Assembly (NCBI GenBank): GCA_001312325.1
Contig: BBDJ01000049.1
Span: 1-23,935 of the forward strand
Direction: 5' to 3'
DNA: 23,935 nt
Origin: Lysinibacillus pakistanensis
GTDB taxonomy: Bacteria > Bacillota > Bacilli > Bacillales_A > Planococcaceae
This document shows, piece after piece, positions 9,373 through 17,300 of the stretch; position 1 is the first letter of the stretch; each line of letters begins with the position of its first letter. The notes beneath the pieces were generated by a model, which ran no database searches, was not told the DNA's origin, and worked only from the letters and a program-made list of their open reading frames with translations. Made by a program: the position numbers and the translations under genes.

Positions 9373-10930
9373 TTGTCAGCTAGCCCTTTATTAAAAGAGC
9401 AAGAAAAAAATCGTTGTACTAGACTTCGGTAGCCAATTTAACCAATTAATTACGCGTCGTATCCGTGAATTTGGAGTTTTCAGTGAACTACACCCACACA
9501 CAGTAACAGCAGAAGAAATTAAAGACATGAATGCAACTGGTATTATCTTCTCAGGTGGTCCAAACTCTGTTTATGATGAAAATGCCTTTCATGTTGACCC
9601 AGCTATTTTCGAATTAGGCTTACCAATCCTAGGTATTTGCTACGGTATGCAATTAATGGCACATACACAAGGTGGTAAAGTAGAAGGTGCTGAAACACGT
9701 GAATATGGTAAAGCGGAAATCCAAGTAACAACTTCTAATAAACTATTTGGAGAGTTGCCTTCTGAGCAAGTTGTTTGGATGAGTCATGGTGACCATGTGA
9801 CAGAAGTACCTCCTGGCTTTGAAGTAATCGCAACAAGCGCTTCTTGTCCAATTGCGGCAATGGCGAATGCAGAACGTAAACTTTATGCAGTACAATTCCA
9901 TCCAGAGGTACGTCACTCTGTATACGGTAATGACCTTTTACGTCAGTTTGTATTCGATATTTGTGAAGCAAAGGGCGACTGGTCAATGGCAAACTTCATT
10001 GAGCTTGAAATCGCGAAAATCCGTGAAACAGTGGGTGACAAAAAAAGTTTTATGTGCACTTTCTGGCGGTGTAGATTCATCAGTTGTTGCAGTTTTAATT
10101 CATAAAGCAATCGGTGACCAATTAACTTGTATGTTTGTAGACCATAACTTAAACCGTAAAGGTGAAGTTGAGCAAGTAATGAAAACATTTACTGAAGACT
10201 TCGACATGAATCTTATTAAAATTGATGCACGTCAACGTTTCATGGATAAACTTGCGGGCGTATCTGACCCTGAGAAAAAAACGCAAAATTATCGGTAACG
10301 AATTTATTTATGTTTTTGATGAAGAAGCATCAAAATTGGAAGGTATGGATTTCCTAGCACAAGGAACACTTTATACGGATATTATCGAATCAGGAACATC
10401 TACAGCACAAACAATTAAGTCGCATCACAATGTTGGTGGTCTACCAGAAGATATGCAATTCCAATTAATTGAGCCGCTTAAAACATTATTTAAAGATGAA
10501 GTGCGCGCATTAGGATTAGAGCTTGGTCTTGACGAGAAAATCGTTTGGCGCCAACCATTCCCAGGTCCAGGATTAGGTATTCGTGTACTTGGTGAAGTAA
10601 CAGAAGAAAAGCTTGAAATCGTACGCGAATCTGATTTCATCCTACGTGAAGAAATCGCAAAAGCTGGCCTTGATCGCGATATTTGGCAATACTTCACGGT
10701 ATTACCGGATATTCGTTCAGTTGGCGTAATGGGCGATGCACGTACGTATGACTACGCAATCGGTATCCGTGCCGTAACATCGATCGATGGTATGACTTCT
10801 GACTGGGCACGCATTCCTTGGGATGTACTAGAAAAAAATTTCTGTCCGCCTAGTAAACGAAGTAAAACACGTGAACCGCGTACTGTATGATATTACATCT
10901 AAGCCACCAGCAACAATTGAGTGGGAATAA
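9373..10930 (+). CDS. guaA: GMP synthase (glutamine-hydrolysing), frame-broken
   Basis: Converts XMP to GMP using ATP and glutamine, the last step of guanine nucleotide synthesis in the cytosol. The TTG start follows AGAGGTGG by five bases; the protein begins [20 protein letters not shown]. Four A7 runs (9404-9410, 10040-10046, 10275-10281, 10832-10838) each carry one A too many. Corrected, it is 517 residues, normal for GuaA. The class I amidotransferase domain shows the nucleophile in [10 protein letters not shown] and the His-Glu of QFHPEVRHS. The ATP pyrophosphatase P-loop is ALSGGVDSS and the C-terminal dimerisation domain has [13 protein letters not shown] and ends PPATIEWE. Four breaks in a normally needed gene argue strongly for sequence error. 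Confidence 0.97.
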
Positions 10931-11011
10931 TTGAATATAGTTGTATCAGAGGTTTAGACGTTGCTTAAGTGAGTATTTACTTTTCACCTGCAATAACTGA
11001 CTTTCGAAACA

Positions 11012-11062
11012 GGACTTTCCTTTATTCATAATAATTCATGATTAAAGGGAGGTCTTTTTTTT
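11012..11062 (+). terminator. Terminator of guaA
   Basis: GGACTTTCCTTTA and TAAAGGGAGGTC pair (two G-U pairs) around an AT-rich loop, followed by eight T's. It lies about 80 bases after the guaA stop. Confidence 0.85.
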
Positions 11063-11139
11063 ATTAGAATTATTGAGTTGATAGACGACGTCAAGATGAA
11101 TCGAGAAATGGGCACAAACCGAAGTATTAAGATGTGTAT

Positions 11140-11430
11140 TTGGCACATGAAGCAATGGTTTATGGAATGTCATTGATATTAAAGCAGTAAAGTCGGTTCA
11201 CATTAAGAAATTGCTCAGTACCGTCAGTAACTAGGGAAGGAAAGCAGATAAACATTGAACAACAAAATATCGCAACATTATAAGTGTTCTTCAACAATTT
11301 GATTGAAGAAGAATTACCCTGAAGTAATCCAATGCTTAGAAACAAAATATGACGTTTAACGTTGGAGAAGTGAAGCGTATTATCAATGATGTAAAAGAAG
11401 AAATGTATTCCAAAATCCAAGTATGAAGGA
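11140..11430 (+). pseudogene. Decayed tyrosine recombinase (integrase) remnant
   Basis: No open frame survives, but three pieces in consecutive order resemble the N-terminal SAM-like domain of XerC/D-type phage integrases. At 11175-11231 there is DIKAVKSVHIKKLLSTVSN, then after a stop GRKADKH. At 11290-11355 FNNLIEEELP, stop, SNPMLRNKI matches the usual F-x-L-I-E-E-E-x-I-x-x-NPM pattern. At 11361-11423 VGEVKRIINDVKEEMYSKIQV matches the EVKRML segment that opens the catalytic domain. The breaks are in-frame stops and scattered shifts, not A/T-run errors, so this looks genuinely dead. The catalytic R-H-R-Y part is not recognisable. It lies about 210 bases past the guaA stop, a known integration locus for genomic islands. 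Confidence 0.5.
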
Positions 11431-11580
11431 AGCTAATATTTCAATTTGTCACATTCGGCATGACTAAAGGACTTGCATATATGACATTCATCATACACGC
11501 AAGTCTATTAGCTTCAATGTGCTAGTTTCGGATGTAAAAGGGGGGAGTTATCCCTTCACTTGTCAGGAAGATCTAACATC
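11431..11580. other. Non-coding stretch with no recognisable gene
   Basis: Continues from the recombinase remnant to the end of the small membrane protein gene. I see short frame fragments only (for example ISICHIRHD around 11440-11470, faintly like an integrase His-x-x-Arg segment) and nothing I can support as a gene or RNA. Confidence 0.3.
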
Positions 11581-11821
11581 CTATACCAAGAAAAAAATAA
11601 TAGACACTAGGCTAACACTAAAAAGTATGCTCCCAATAACTAAAAAAAATGTTTATGTTTGATTGCATTACTAACTCATACTTCCAAGTATCAGCTCCAC
11701 CTAGTCTGTGTAACCAATTATCAGCTAGGGATGTGCCAAAACTAACACTAAAGAAACTTAATATTAAACCCACAATTCCTAAAGATGAACCTATAATAAT
11801 TAGCTTTTTGTATTTTTCCAT
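11581..11821 (-). CDS. Small two-helix membrane protein, frame-broken
   Basis: Hypothetical protein of about 79 residues. The start has a very strong AAGGAGG ribosome site seven bases upstream on the minus strand, which convinces me it is real. Residues about 7-30 form one hydrophobic segment (LIIIGSSLGIVGLILSFFSV). A loop with WLHRLGGADTWKYELV follows. After removal of one base from the 8-base run at 11642-11649, a second membrane segment appears (INIFLVIGSILFSVSLVSII), ending FFLV at the stop. A further 7-base run next to the stop could shift the last residues. The topology is like small DUF3955-type membrane proteins, but I do not recognise the family. It stands alone, divergent from nothing obvious. 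Confidence 0.6.
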
Positions 11822-12095
11822 CTTTTCCTCCTTCTTTGGCTTTAGTTAACTAATTGAAATATCCTTCTTAAATAAGATTATAACAGAGTAATATGGCAGT
11901 TTTGTGGAAAAATGGGAAATGTGTGACACTGACCATGCTTTGAAGCTCAAAATTCAAGCAGGTTGAAGAAATCGTAGGTATTAGTATGAGTAAGATGAAA
12001 CGTGAAGCTAGAAAACGTAAAGTCCAAGATACACATAACCTATTTCAATAATAGTAATGTAAAGGATGAATAATAATTGGTCTTTTGCTCTAAGT
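11822..12095. other. Intergenic stretch with a short coding relic
   Basis: On the plus strand near 11966-12051 a short frame reads VEEIVGISMSKMKREARKRKV and ends HNLFQ with a stop, without a credible start or ribosome site. It may be the tail of a decayed gene. The rest shows no feature I can support. Confidence 0.3.
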
Positions 12096-12130
12096 AAAAA
12101 GCTAGTCTGATTTTTTTCAGACTAGCTTTT
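12096..12130. terminator. Terminator at the end of the leftward LytTR operon
   Basis: AAAAGCTAGTCTGA and TCAGACTAGCTTTT form a perfect 14-bp stem with a T-rich loop. The A run on the left gives a U tail for leftward transcripts; it overlaps the end of the DUF7010-like gene. It could also stop rightward transcripts. Confidence 0.85.
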
Positions 12131-12666
12131 AATTTCCTTTTTCAGCATTAAAAATAAGAAAAGCACACCAACTTCTACGATTAATGGAACAAAAATATTA
12201 TGTAAATGGAAGAAGATTATACTGATCAAAATAGCTATACAAATAAATATTGAACTATATCGATAATTTTTCGATTGGTAAAAGAATGAATATGGTAACA
12301 AATGTGCACCATAAATAATTGCATATACAGGTAAGACCCACATAGGTGCTTTAATTAATAGAACAATACAAATAACTAAATATAAAATTTGATTGTTTGT
12401 TGCAATCAATAATCCATTAATCAATGGATTTTCTTTATAAAATAAATCAACTTTTAATATTTTGGCACAAAGAATTGAAACAGGAAACAGCAATGCACCA
12501 CAAGATAAAATACCAATATTTTTTTATCATTAAATCTAAAGGCAACAACGTTATTGTTGTGATAACTCCCCAAATAAATATTGAGGCCATTATAAAAGGA
12601 AGACCCTTTTTTTTGTTTTTGAGCAATATCATTTAATAGTACTTGTAAGCTAGTATTGATGTTCAT
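12122..12666 (-). CDS. Multi-pass membrane protein, DUF7010-like, frame-broken
   Basis: Third gene of the leftward operon. Removing one base each from the runs 12607-12614 and 12519-12525 gives a continuous protein of about 180 residues starting MNINTSLQVLLNDIAQKQKK. It then reads GLPFIMASIFIWGVITTITL, a pattern I associate with the DUF7010 family (short basic N-terminus, GLPF, IW, later NPL, NQxLY and GAHLLPY). Five to six hydrophobic segments are visible, including LYLVICIVLLI, IFICIAILISIIFF and a C-terminal VGVLFLFLML followed by KKEIKS. AAGGAG precedes the ATG. The family has no established function. Its place after LytTR and DUF3021 suggests an accessory or regulated membrane component. 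Confidence 0.6.
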
Positions 12667-12723
12667 TTTCGTCTCCTTAATTTTCTAGCGATCTATTTAA
12701 ACTATCCGCTATTTTTTTTATTT

Positions 12724-13097
12724 TCATATTTTGAGAAAAAAATAAAATCCGATGATATGACCAATCAACGTTAACACTAAAATTAGCAATAAATAAGGTT
12801 TGATAAATTCAAATACTTTTGGTGAAAAAAAGATATACACTTCCCATGCCACAGCAAAAATTCAATAAAGTACTAATAGTAATTTTAGTTGTTACTTTTA
12901 ATGTAGAGTAGTTCCACAAGTAAGGATAAGCTATACCAAAAACAATTCCCATTAGAACGCTAATACCAATTAAATTCCACATATAAAGAAAATTGACCAT
13001 TTCTTCGTGAAGATTAAAAATAGAAATTAAAAAAACAATCCAAATCAAAACCATAAATGAAACGTTCAAAAAGCTATTTTTTTAAGTCATTTATCAT
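12724..13097 (-). CDS. DUF3021-family membrane protein, frame-broken
   Basis: Four-helix membrane protein of about 124 residues, the usual partner of small LytTR regulators. The real start is the ATG at 13097, overlapping the LytTR stop (ATGA). Removing one base from run 13077-13083 joins it to the SFLNVSFMVLIWIVFLIS segment, and one from 12825-12831 restores the last helix (PYLLLILVLTLIGHIIGFYF). Between are MWNLIGISVLMGIVFGIAYP and ISTLLNFCCGMGSVYLF, the four-segment DUF3021 layout. A final 7-base run at 12735-12741 could alter the last residues. In LytTR regulatory systems such membrane proteins hold the DNA-binding partner inactive; here that role is inferred from gene order. Confidence 0.75.
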
Positions 13098-13534
13098 ATC
13101 AATTTCTCCTTAATAGATTTTGCATAATGTCTACTGACAATATACTTATTTTGGTGCTTGGTAATAACCTCCAATCTAGCGTGACTTCCGGAAGCAAACG
13201 AATGTATTTGATTCAAATTCAAAATCATTGAATTGTTGATTCTAACCAATCCGAATGATTCTAGATAAGATAACTCTTTTAAAATCTTATTCAACATTAG
13301 CTCAGTACCATCTATTAAAAAGATTTTTGTAAAATGACCAGACGCCTCAATTGCTTCGATATCATTAAGTTCAATTTTAACCTGACGATTTGTTTTGAAA
13401 TCTGTTGCGCTTAATGTTATAGATTGAAAAAAACGTTGTTCAAATGTTGAAAGCAATTCTTTATTCGATGGATTACTAATAATCTCAATTTCAGAAGATG
13501 ATTTATTGCTCTTCCAAATATAGTTGAATTCCAT
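13094..13534 (-). CDS. LytTR-family DNA-binding response protein
   Basis: Intact 146-residue protein, one of two unbroken genes in the window. Residues about 1-40 are a short N-terminal segment without a receiver domain. Residues about 42-146 are a LytTR DNA-binding domain, with LNDIEAIEASGHFTKIFLIDG, the LKELSYLESFGLVRINNSMI helix-strand region and LNLNQIHSF. The absence of an REC domain, the length, and the overlapping DUF3021 partner define a LytTR regulatory system rather than a two-component regulator. AAGGAGAT precedes the ATG. Two direct repeats about 60-90 bases upstream fit a self-regulated promoter. Its targets are not shown by the sequence; the adhesin gene on the other side is a candidate. 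Confidence 0.9.
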   Translation of the reverse strand: MEFNYIWKSNKSSSEIEIISNPSNKELLSTFEQRFFQSITLSATDFKTNRQVKIELNDIEAIEASGHFTKIFLIDGTELMLNKILKELSYLESFGLVRINNSMILNLNQIHSFASGSHARLEVITKHQNKYIVSRHYAKSIKEKLI

Positions 13535-13594
13535 GCTGATCTCCTTCCTGTTTTTATCGTAGCAACACTTCTCGGTACTTACGATGATTTTTCG

Positions 13595-13625
13595 TTTTGT
13601 TGCAAAAAAAATAGATTTTGTTACA
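13595..13625 (-). promoter_or_regulatory. Candidate LytTR binding site, two phased direct repeats
   Basis: TTTTGTTGCA (13595-13604) and TTTTGTTACA (13616-13625), as read on the plus strand, differ by one base and start 21 bases apart, two helical turns. LytTR proteins are known to bind pairs of short imperfect direct repeats with this kind of spacing. The site lies 61-91 bases before the LytTR start, where an activator or self-regulating protein would bind. Confidence 0.45.
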
Positions 13626-13651
13626 ACATCTTTGATTCAGTAAGTATAAAG

Positions 13652-13701
13652 TTAGAATTTTCACACCAACAAAAACCTAGAGATGGTGTTTAAAATTCTA
13701 A
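13652..13701. repeat. Long near-perfect inverted repeat
   Basis: TTAGAATTTTCACACCA (13652-13668) is the near-perfect complement of TGGTGTTTAAAATTCTAA (13684-13701), separated by 15 bases. It lies in the space between the leftward LytTR gene and the rightward genes. There is no T run directly after it, so it is not an ordinary terminator. Confidence 0.6.
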
Positions 13702-13935
13702 ATTAATTTGACTATTTAATAGAATCCAAATAAAAGTATAACGTATTGTATATTTTGTGTAATTCCTCATTCACACAGTAAACAAAGTAATTTGATGACC
13801 GCGACTGACTAATCCTTCTAAAAATCACAGAACGTATCGTACCGTGATGCCGACAATCTGTTCCGAAGCCAGATTCGAATTAAGTTTAGAGATGTTTATG
13901 GTTTCATTGCCCCTATTCAACATTGTTTTAATGTT
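13702..13935. other. Non-coding stretch before the candidate small peptide
   Basis: AT-rich with a more GC-balanced island at about 13795-13870. A frame without a start codon runs from about 13826 into the small-peptide region (it contains DADNLFRSQIRIKFRD), which might be relic coding sequence or the leader of the small gene. Nothing firmer can be supported. Confidence 0.3.
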
Positions 13936-13965
13936 ATGAAAAGTAAAAAGGGAGGATTTAAATAT

Positions 13966-14043
13966 ATGACATTCGATTTTTTTGCTAATCTTCTATACTT
14001 TTCTACTTTAGTTTTATCGATATTTTTCTCTAATAATTTTTGA
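13966..14043 (+). CDS. Candidate small hydrophobic peptide, holin-like/type I toxin-like
   Basis: A 25-residue frame, MTFDFFANLLYFSTLVLSIF ending FSNNF. AAGGGAGG lies 10 bases upstream of the ATG, a ribosome site as strong as any in the window. It is one hydrophobic helix. The MT-x-[DE] start, a central F-x-TLVL-x-I and a short polar end resemble the putative holin-like toxin peptides of Bacillota, related to the TxpA/BsrG class of type I toxins. The typical C-terminal lysines are missing. It contains a T7 run (13977-13983); if that run is truly six, the peptide would be only 14 residues. No antisense RNA can be proven by eye. Confidence 0.3.
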   Translation: MTFDFFANLLYFSTLVLSIFFSNNF

Positions 14044-14232
14044 AATCTTGAAATTTGGGTCTATAGATTTTTGTGAGAGATATTTATGGCTTGAAATAGT
14101 TCGAAATTCCTGTTTGGTTTTTAAAAAATTCATTAATTTTATTGTTTATATACAAAAAATACGATTTAAGTTATTGCAGAAAATGTTCAGTTTTTGTTCA
14201 ACTCCTAATGATAAATTTAACTAGATACACTG
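14044..14232. other. AT-rich leader region of the adhesin gene
   Basis: No coding frame with a ribosome site. TTGTTC (14195-14200) and TTAACT (14217-14222), 16 bases apart, are a weak promoter candidate. TATCAG (14233-14238) and CTGATA (14250-14255) just beyond form a small hairpin followed by TTTTAT. Confidence 0.3.
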
Positions 14233-14274
14233 TATCAGCTTGGCATAGACTGATATTTTATGTATGTGCTAAGT

Positions 14275-14342
14275 GTCGACGTATGGCTTCGCACTAGTTC
14301 ATTAGTCGGGCTTGCTCACAGGTAGATTACCATACGGTCGAC
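14275..14342 (+). promoter_or_regulatory. Structured 5' leader element before the adhesin gene
   Basis: GTCGACGTATGG (14275-14286) pairs with CCATACGGTCGAC (14330-14342), 12 bp with a single bulged G. It encloses 43 bases that contain a smaller ACTA/TAGT hairpin (14293-14306) and a GC-richer unpaired part. It ends about 34 bases before the adhesin ATG, leaving the ribosome site (AAGGAGGGG, 14360-14368) free. It does not match the purine, c-di-GMP-I or other riboswitch consensus that I can recall. It could be a riboswitch, a protein-binding leader or an mRNA-stabilising hairpin. Confidence 0.5.
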
Positions 14343-14376
14343 AAGAAATAGAAGGAAAAAGGAGGGGATTTTTGGC

Positions 14377-17300
14377 ATGAAACGAAAACGAAGTTTGTCA
14401 GTGCTGTCATTTTTGCTTGTAGTGATGCTTATTTTGCAAACATTGACGTTCGCTGTTCCTGCATATGCAGAAGGTTCGACAAACCCTGTAGAAAGCGAAA
14501 TAGTCGATACGGGTAAGGAAGCAGGAAACGAAGGCGAATCAGTTGATACTGATAAATCAACAGCCACTGAAGGTCAATTGGTAGACACTGACAAAACAAC
14601 GAGCAATAAAGAGGAATCGGTCGATACTGATAAAACAACAGGCAATGAAGGTGAATCGGTCGATACTGATAAAACAACAGGCAATGAAGGTGAATCGGTC
14701 GATACTGATAAGACAACAGGCAACGAAGGCGAATCGGTCGATATTGATAAGCCAGAAGGTTCAGACGACAAAGTTGAGACAGACCCTTCAGAAACGAAAG
14801 CAGTATCTGACGTACCAGCAGTTGTTGGACCAATGTTCGTTGGAGCGCCTGCAGATAAAACAATGGTGTTTATGGGATCTAATTCATCCTTTCCGTTGGA
14901 AGTGAAGCAGGGCAATGGTGTTATTGATCCAAATGGAACTATTCAGGGCAGACAACAATTTACACTTAAATCGGAAGGTCTTAGGGCGCCAGTGAATGGT
15001 GATGACCCAAATCCGACTAATGCAGATCCTGACAAATACATTCAGAAAGGTGACTGGATCGAGCTGAATAGAGAAGACTACTTCAAGGAAGTAGTATTAC
15101 CTACAGCTACTAAAACCTTGAATGCACAGACTGAGTCAGGTATGAAACAGCTTGGTACCGCTTATTTCACTCCGAACAGCATCAAAATTGTATTTAACGG
15201 TGATGACAACTTTTTCAACGGTGTCGGACGAGATATTGTCTTCAGTTTTGAAACAACTGCCGATGCCGATGTAACAGGAATGGAGTATGGTGAAACAAAG
15301 CCAATCAACATCTTTGGGTCTGCTTACCAGTTAAGCAATCCAGATGTTGCGGCAGCGTATCGTATTACATTAAGTTCGCCTGGAATGATTAGGTGGGATC
15401 AGTATAGTTATCGCGGAATTCAAGCTGCACAATTTGTTGAGGGAGCAATTACATGGGAATCAACTGTATCTGCTACCGATCAGTTTGATCCGACAATCAA
15501 GCTCCCGTTAGATGGGAAGACATTTTTTTACGGATCCTGCATCTTATAATACTGGCTTTGGAAATGTCCGCGGTATCTATATGGAGAATTCATTCAAAGT
15601 AAACGGTCAAAACGTAACTCCAGATATCGAAGCAGACGGATCGTTGACATACACTTTCCCACTGGGAACAGGCGTAGATCCTAAGGTCGAGTATAAAACA
15701 TGGATTCCCAAAGAAGGCTACTATTACGAACACAAAAATCCACCAGGTAATCTTGGTCGTAGCTATCGAGATATGCAAGGTAAAGTACAACTAAAACAGG
15801 ACGATGTTAAGTTGGTAGAAGCAAGTCAAGAGATTTCTTTTGCACCAGACTGGATTCAAGCCAGCGCCTCATATAACCATGATAGTGAAACAATCACTTG
15901 GACAGTCGCTGTTAATCACTATAACAAAAAAAGGATTAAAGGACTTTACAATCACAAATGTACTACCTACTGGGCTGGAGTTTGAGTCAGCAACATGGCA
16001 AACATGGGAAGACGGTACTGCATCTGATAAAACACCAATTACACCAGATGAGAACAGCGTTTATTCCTTTGGAAATATTAATGGAAAAGTGGAACTAGTG
16101 ATTAAAAGTAAAGTAACAAGTGGCTCTGATTTCAGAATCGACCCACGCGCTAACTGGAATTTGGATACTCCTGATGGCATACAGAACAATGATGTGATGA
16201 GCGGTATAAGACCTGTCGCAGTAACTGATGAGGCAATGGTTACTATTGGTGCGCATTCTTTTACAAAAAGTGGCTCTATCTCGATGGAGGATTTCAACCT
16301 TGGCGGTATCACATGGACAGTTAATCTAAAACACAATATGCCTTGCCAGATGCTGCTGTATATGATGTCCTAGTGCACAGTGGAGATTTGAACGTCTTGA
16401 ATAATGCTGTGGATGCAACTGGAGAAGTGAGCGCAGAAACCATTGCGAAAATCAAAACGAATATTAATGATGCTCATCTTTGGAAGCAATATCACGAAGG
16501 TACTCTCAAAAGCACAAATGGCTTGATTTTAAAGGCTATTCCTTTGACAGTGAACGGTGAAGTGGTGGCTGATTTAATCAAAGTGACTGGATATACTACT
16601 GATCAAGCTGCTTCCTTCAGCTTCCGTGCACTTGAGACAAATCCGAATTTCCTATTTAAGCAGGATATTAATACAGGGAAAGCAAAATGGAATCGAGCTT
16701 TGTTATTTGATGGCGAAGTCGTAAAATCTGCACAAAATACGGTTAATCTACATGTGCGCATGCTGAATAAGGATATGCTTTTTGCCTCGAAACCATTTAA
16801 GGTAGATGGTACACCTGAAAATGTTAACCCAAATAACGTTAGCAGTTACATTAGAAACGATAGCAATGAAGCATGGACAATTTCTGGCTATGACAGGACA
16901 ACCAAGACTGTTACATTCCGCTTAGGGGTGAATATGCCAGGCTATAATACAGAAGAAATGGCTAAGGATGGCGGTAGCCGGGTAATCAGCAACATTAAGC
17001 TAGTGGATACACTACCTGAAGGATGGGAATTCGTGCCGTTTTCTGAGGGGAAAGATTTTGAGCTTTGGAAAGGTTATTCGGACAATAGTGGTGGTACCGA
17101 ATACGGTATTAGAAACGATGCCAAAACACTTATTGAACCGGGCACGAATGCTCATGTGGTAAGCTTTTCTTATAGTGGAAACGTGGGAACGTTCACCTTC
17201 AGTAAATTAGAAAGTCCTTATGTTATTTTAGTGAAAGCAAGGCCATCTAATGCTGCATTGGAGAAATATTTAGAAGAATACACTACAAACGGCACAAACA

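Noticed and set aside
654..10930. Programmed ribosomal or transcriptional frameshifting at poly-A/T runs.
   Set aside because: Up to five breaks per gene, in unrelated genes including guaA, without slippery heptamers or stimulatory structures at each site. Homopolymer error explains all with one cause.
12735..12741. A further run error at the end of the DUF3021 gene.
   Set aside because: Both the seven-base and six-base readings give plausible short ends, so no correction is justified.
14275..14342. Considered as an invertible promoter switch because of its inverted repeats upstream of a surface gene.
   Set aside because: The 43-base interior is too short for a typical invertible promoter and holds no promoter-like elements; an RNA stem is more likely.
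14503..14760. Repeats considered as a CRISPR array.
   Set aside because: The units are directly adjacent without spacers and encode in-frame 13-residue protein repeats.
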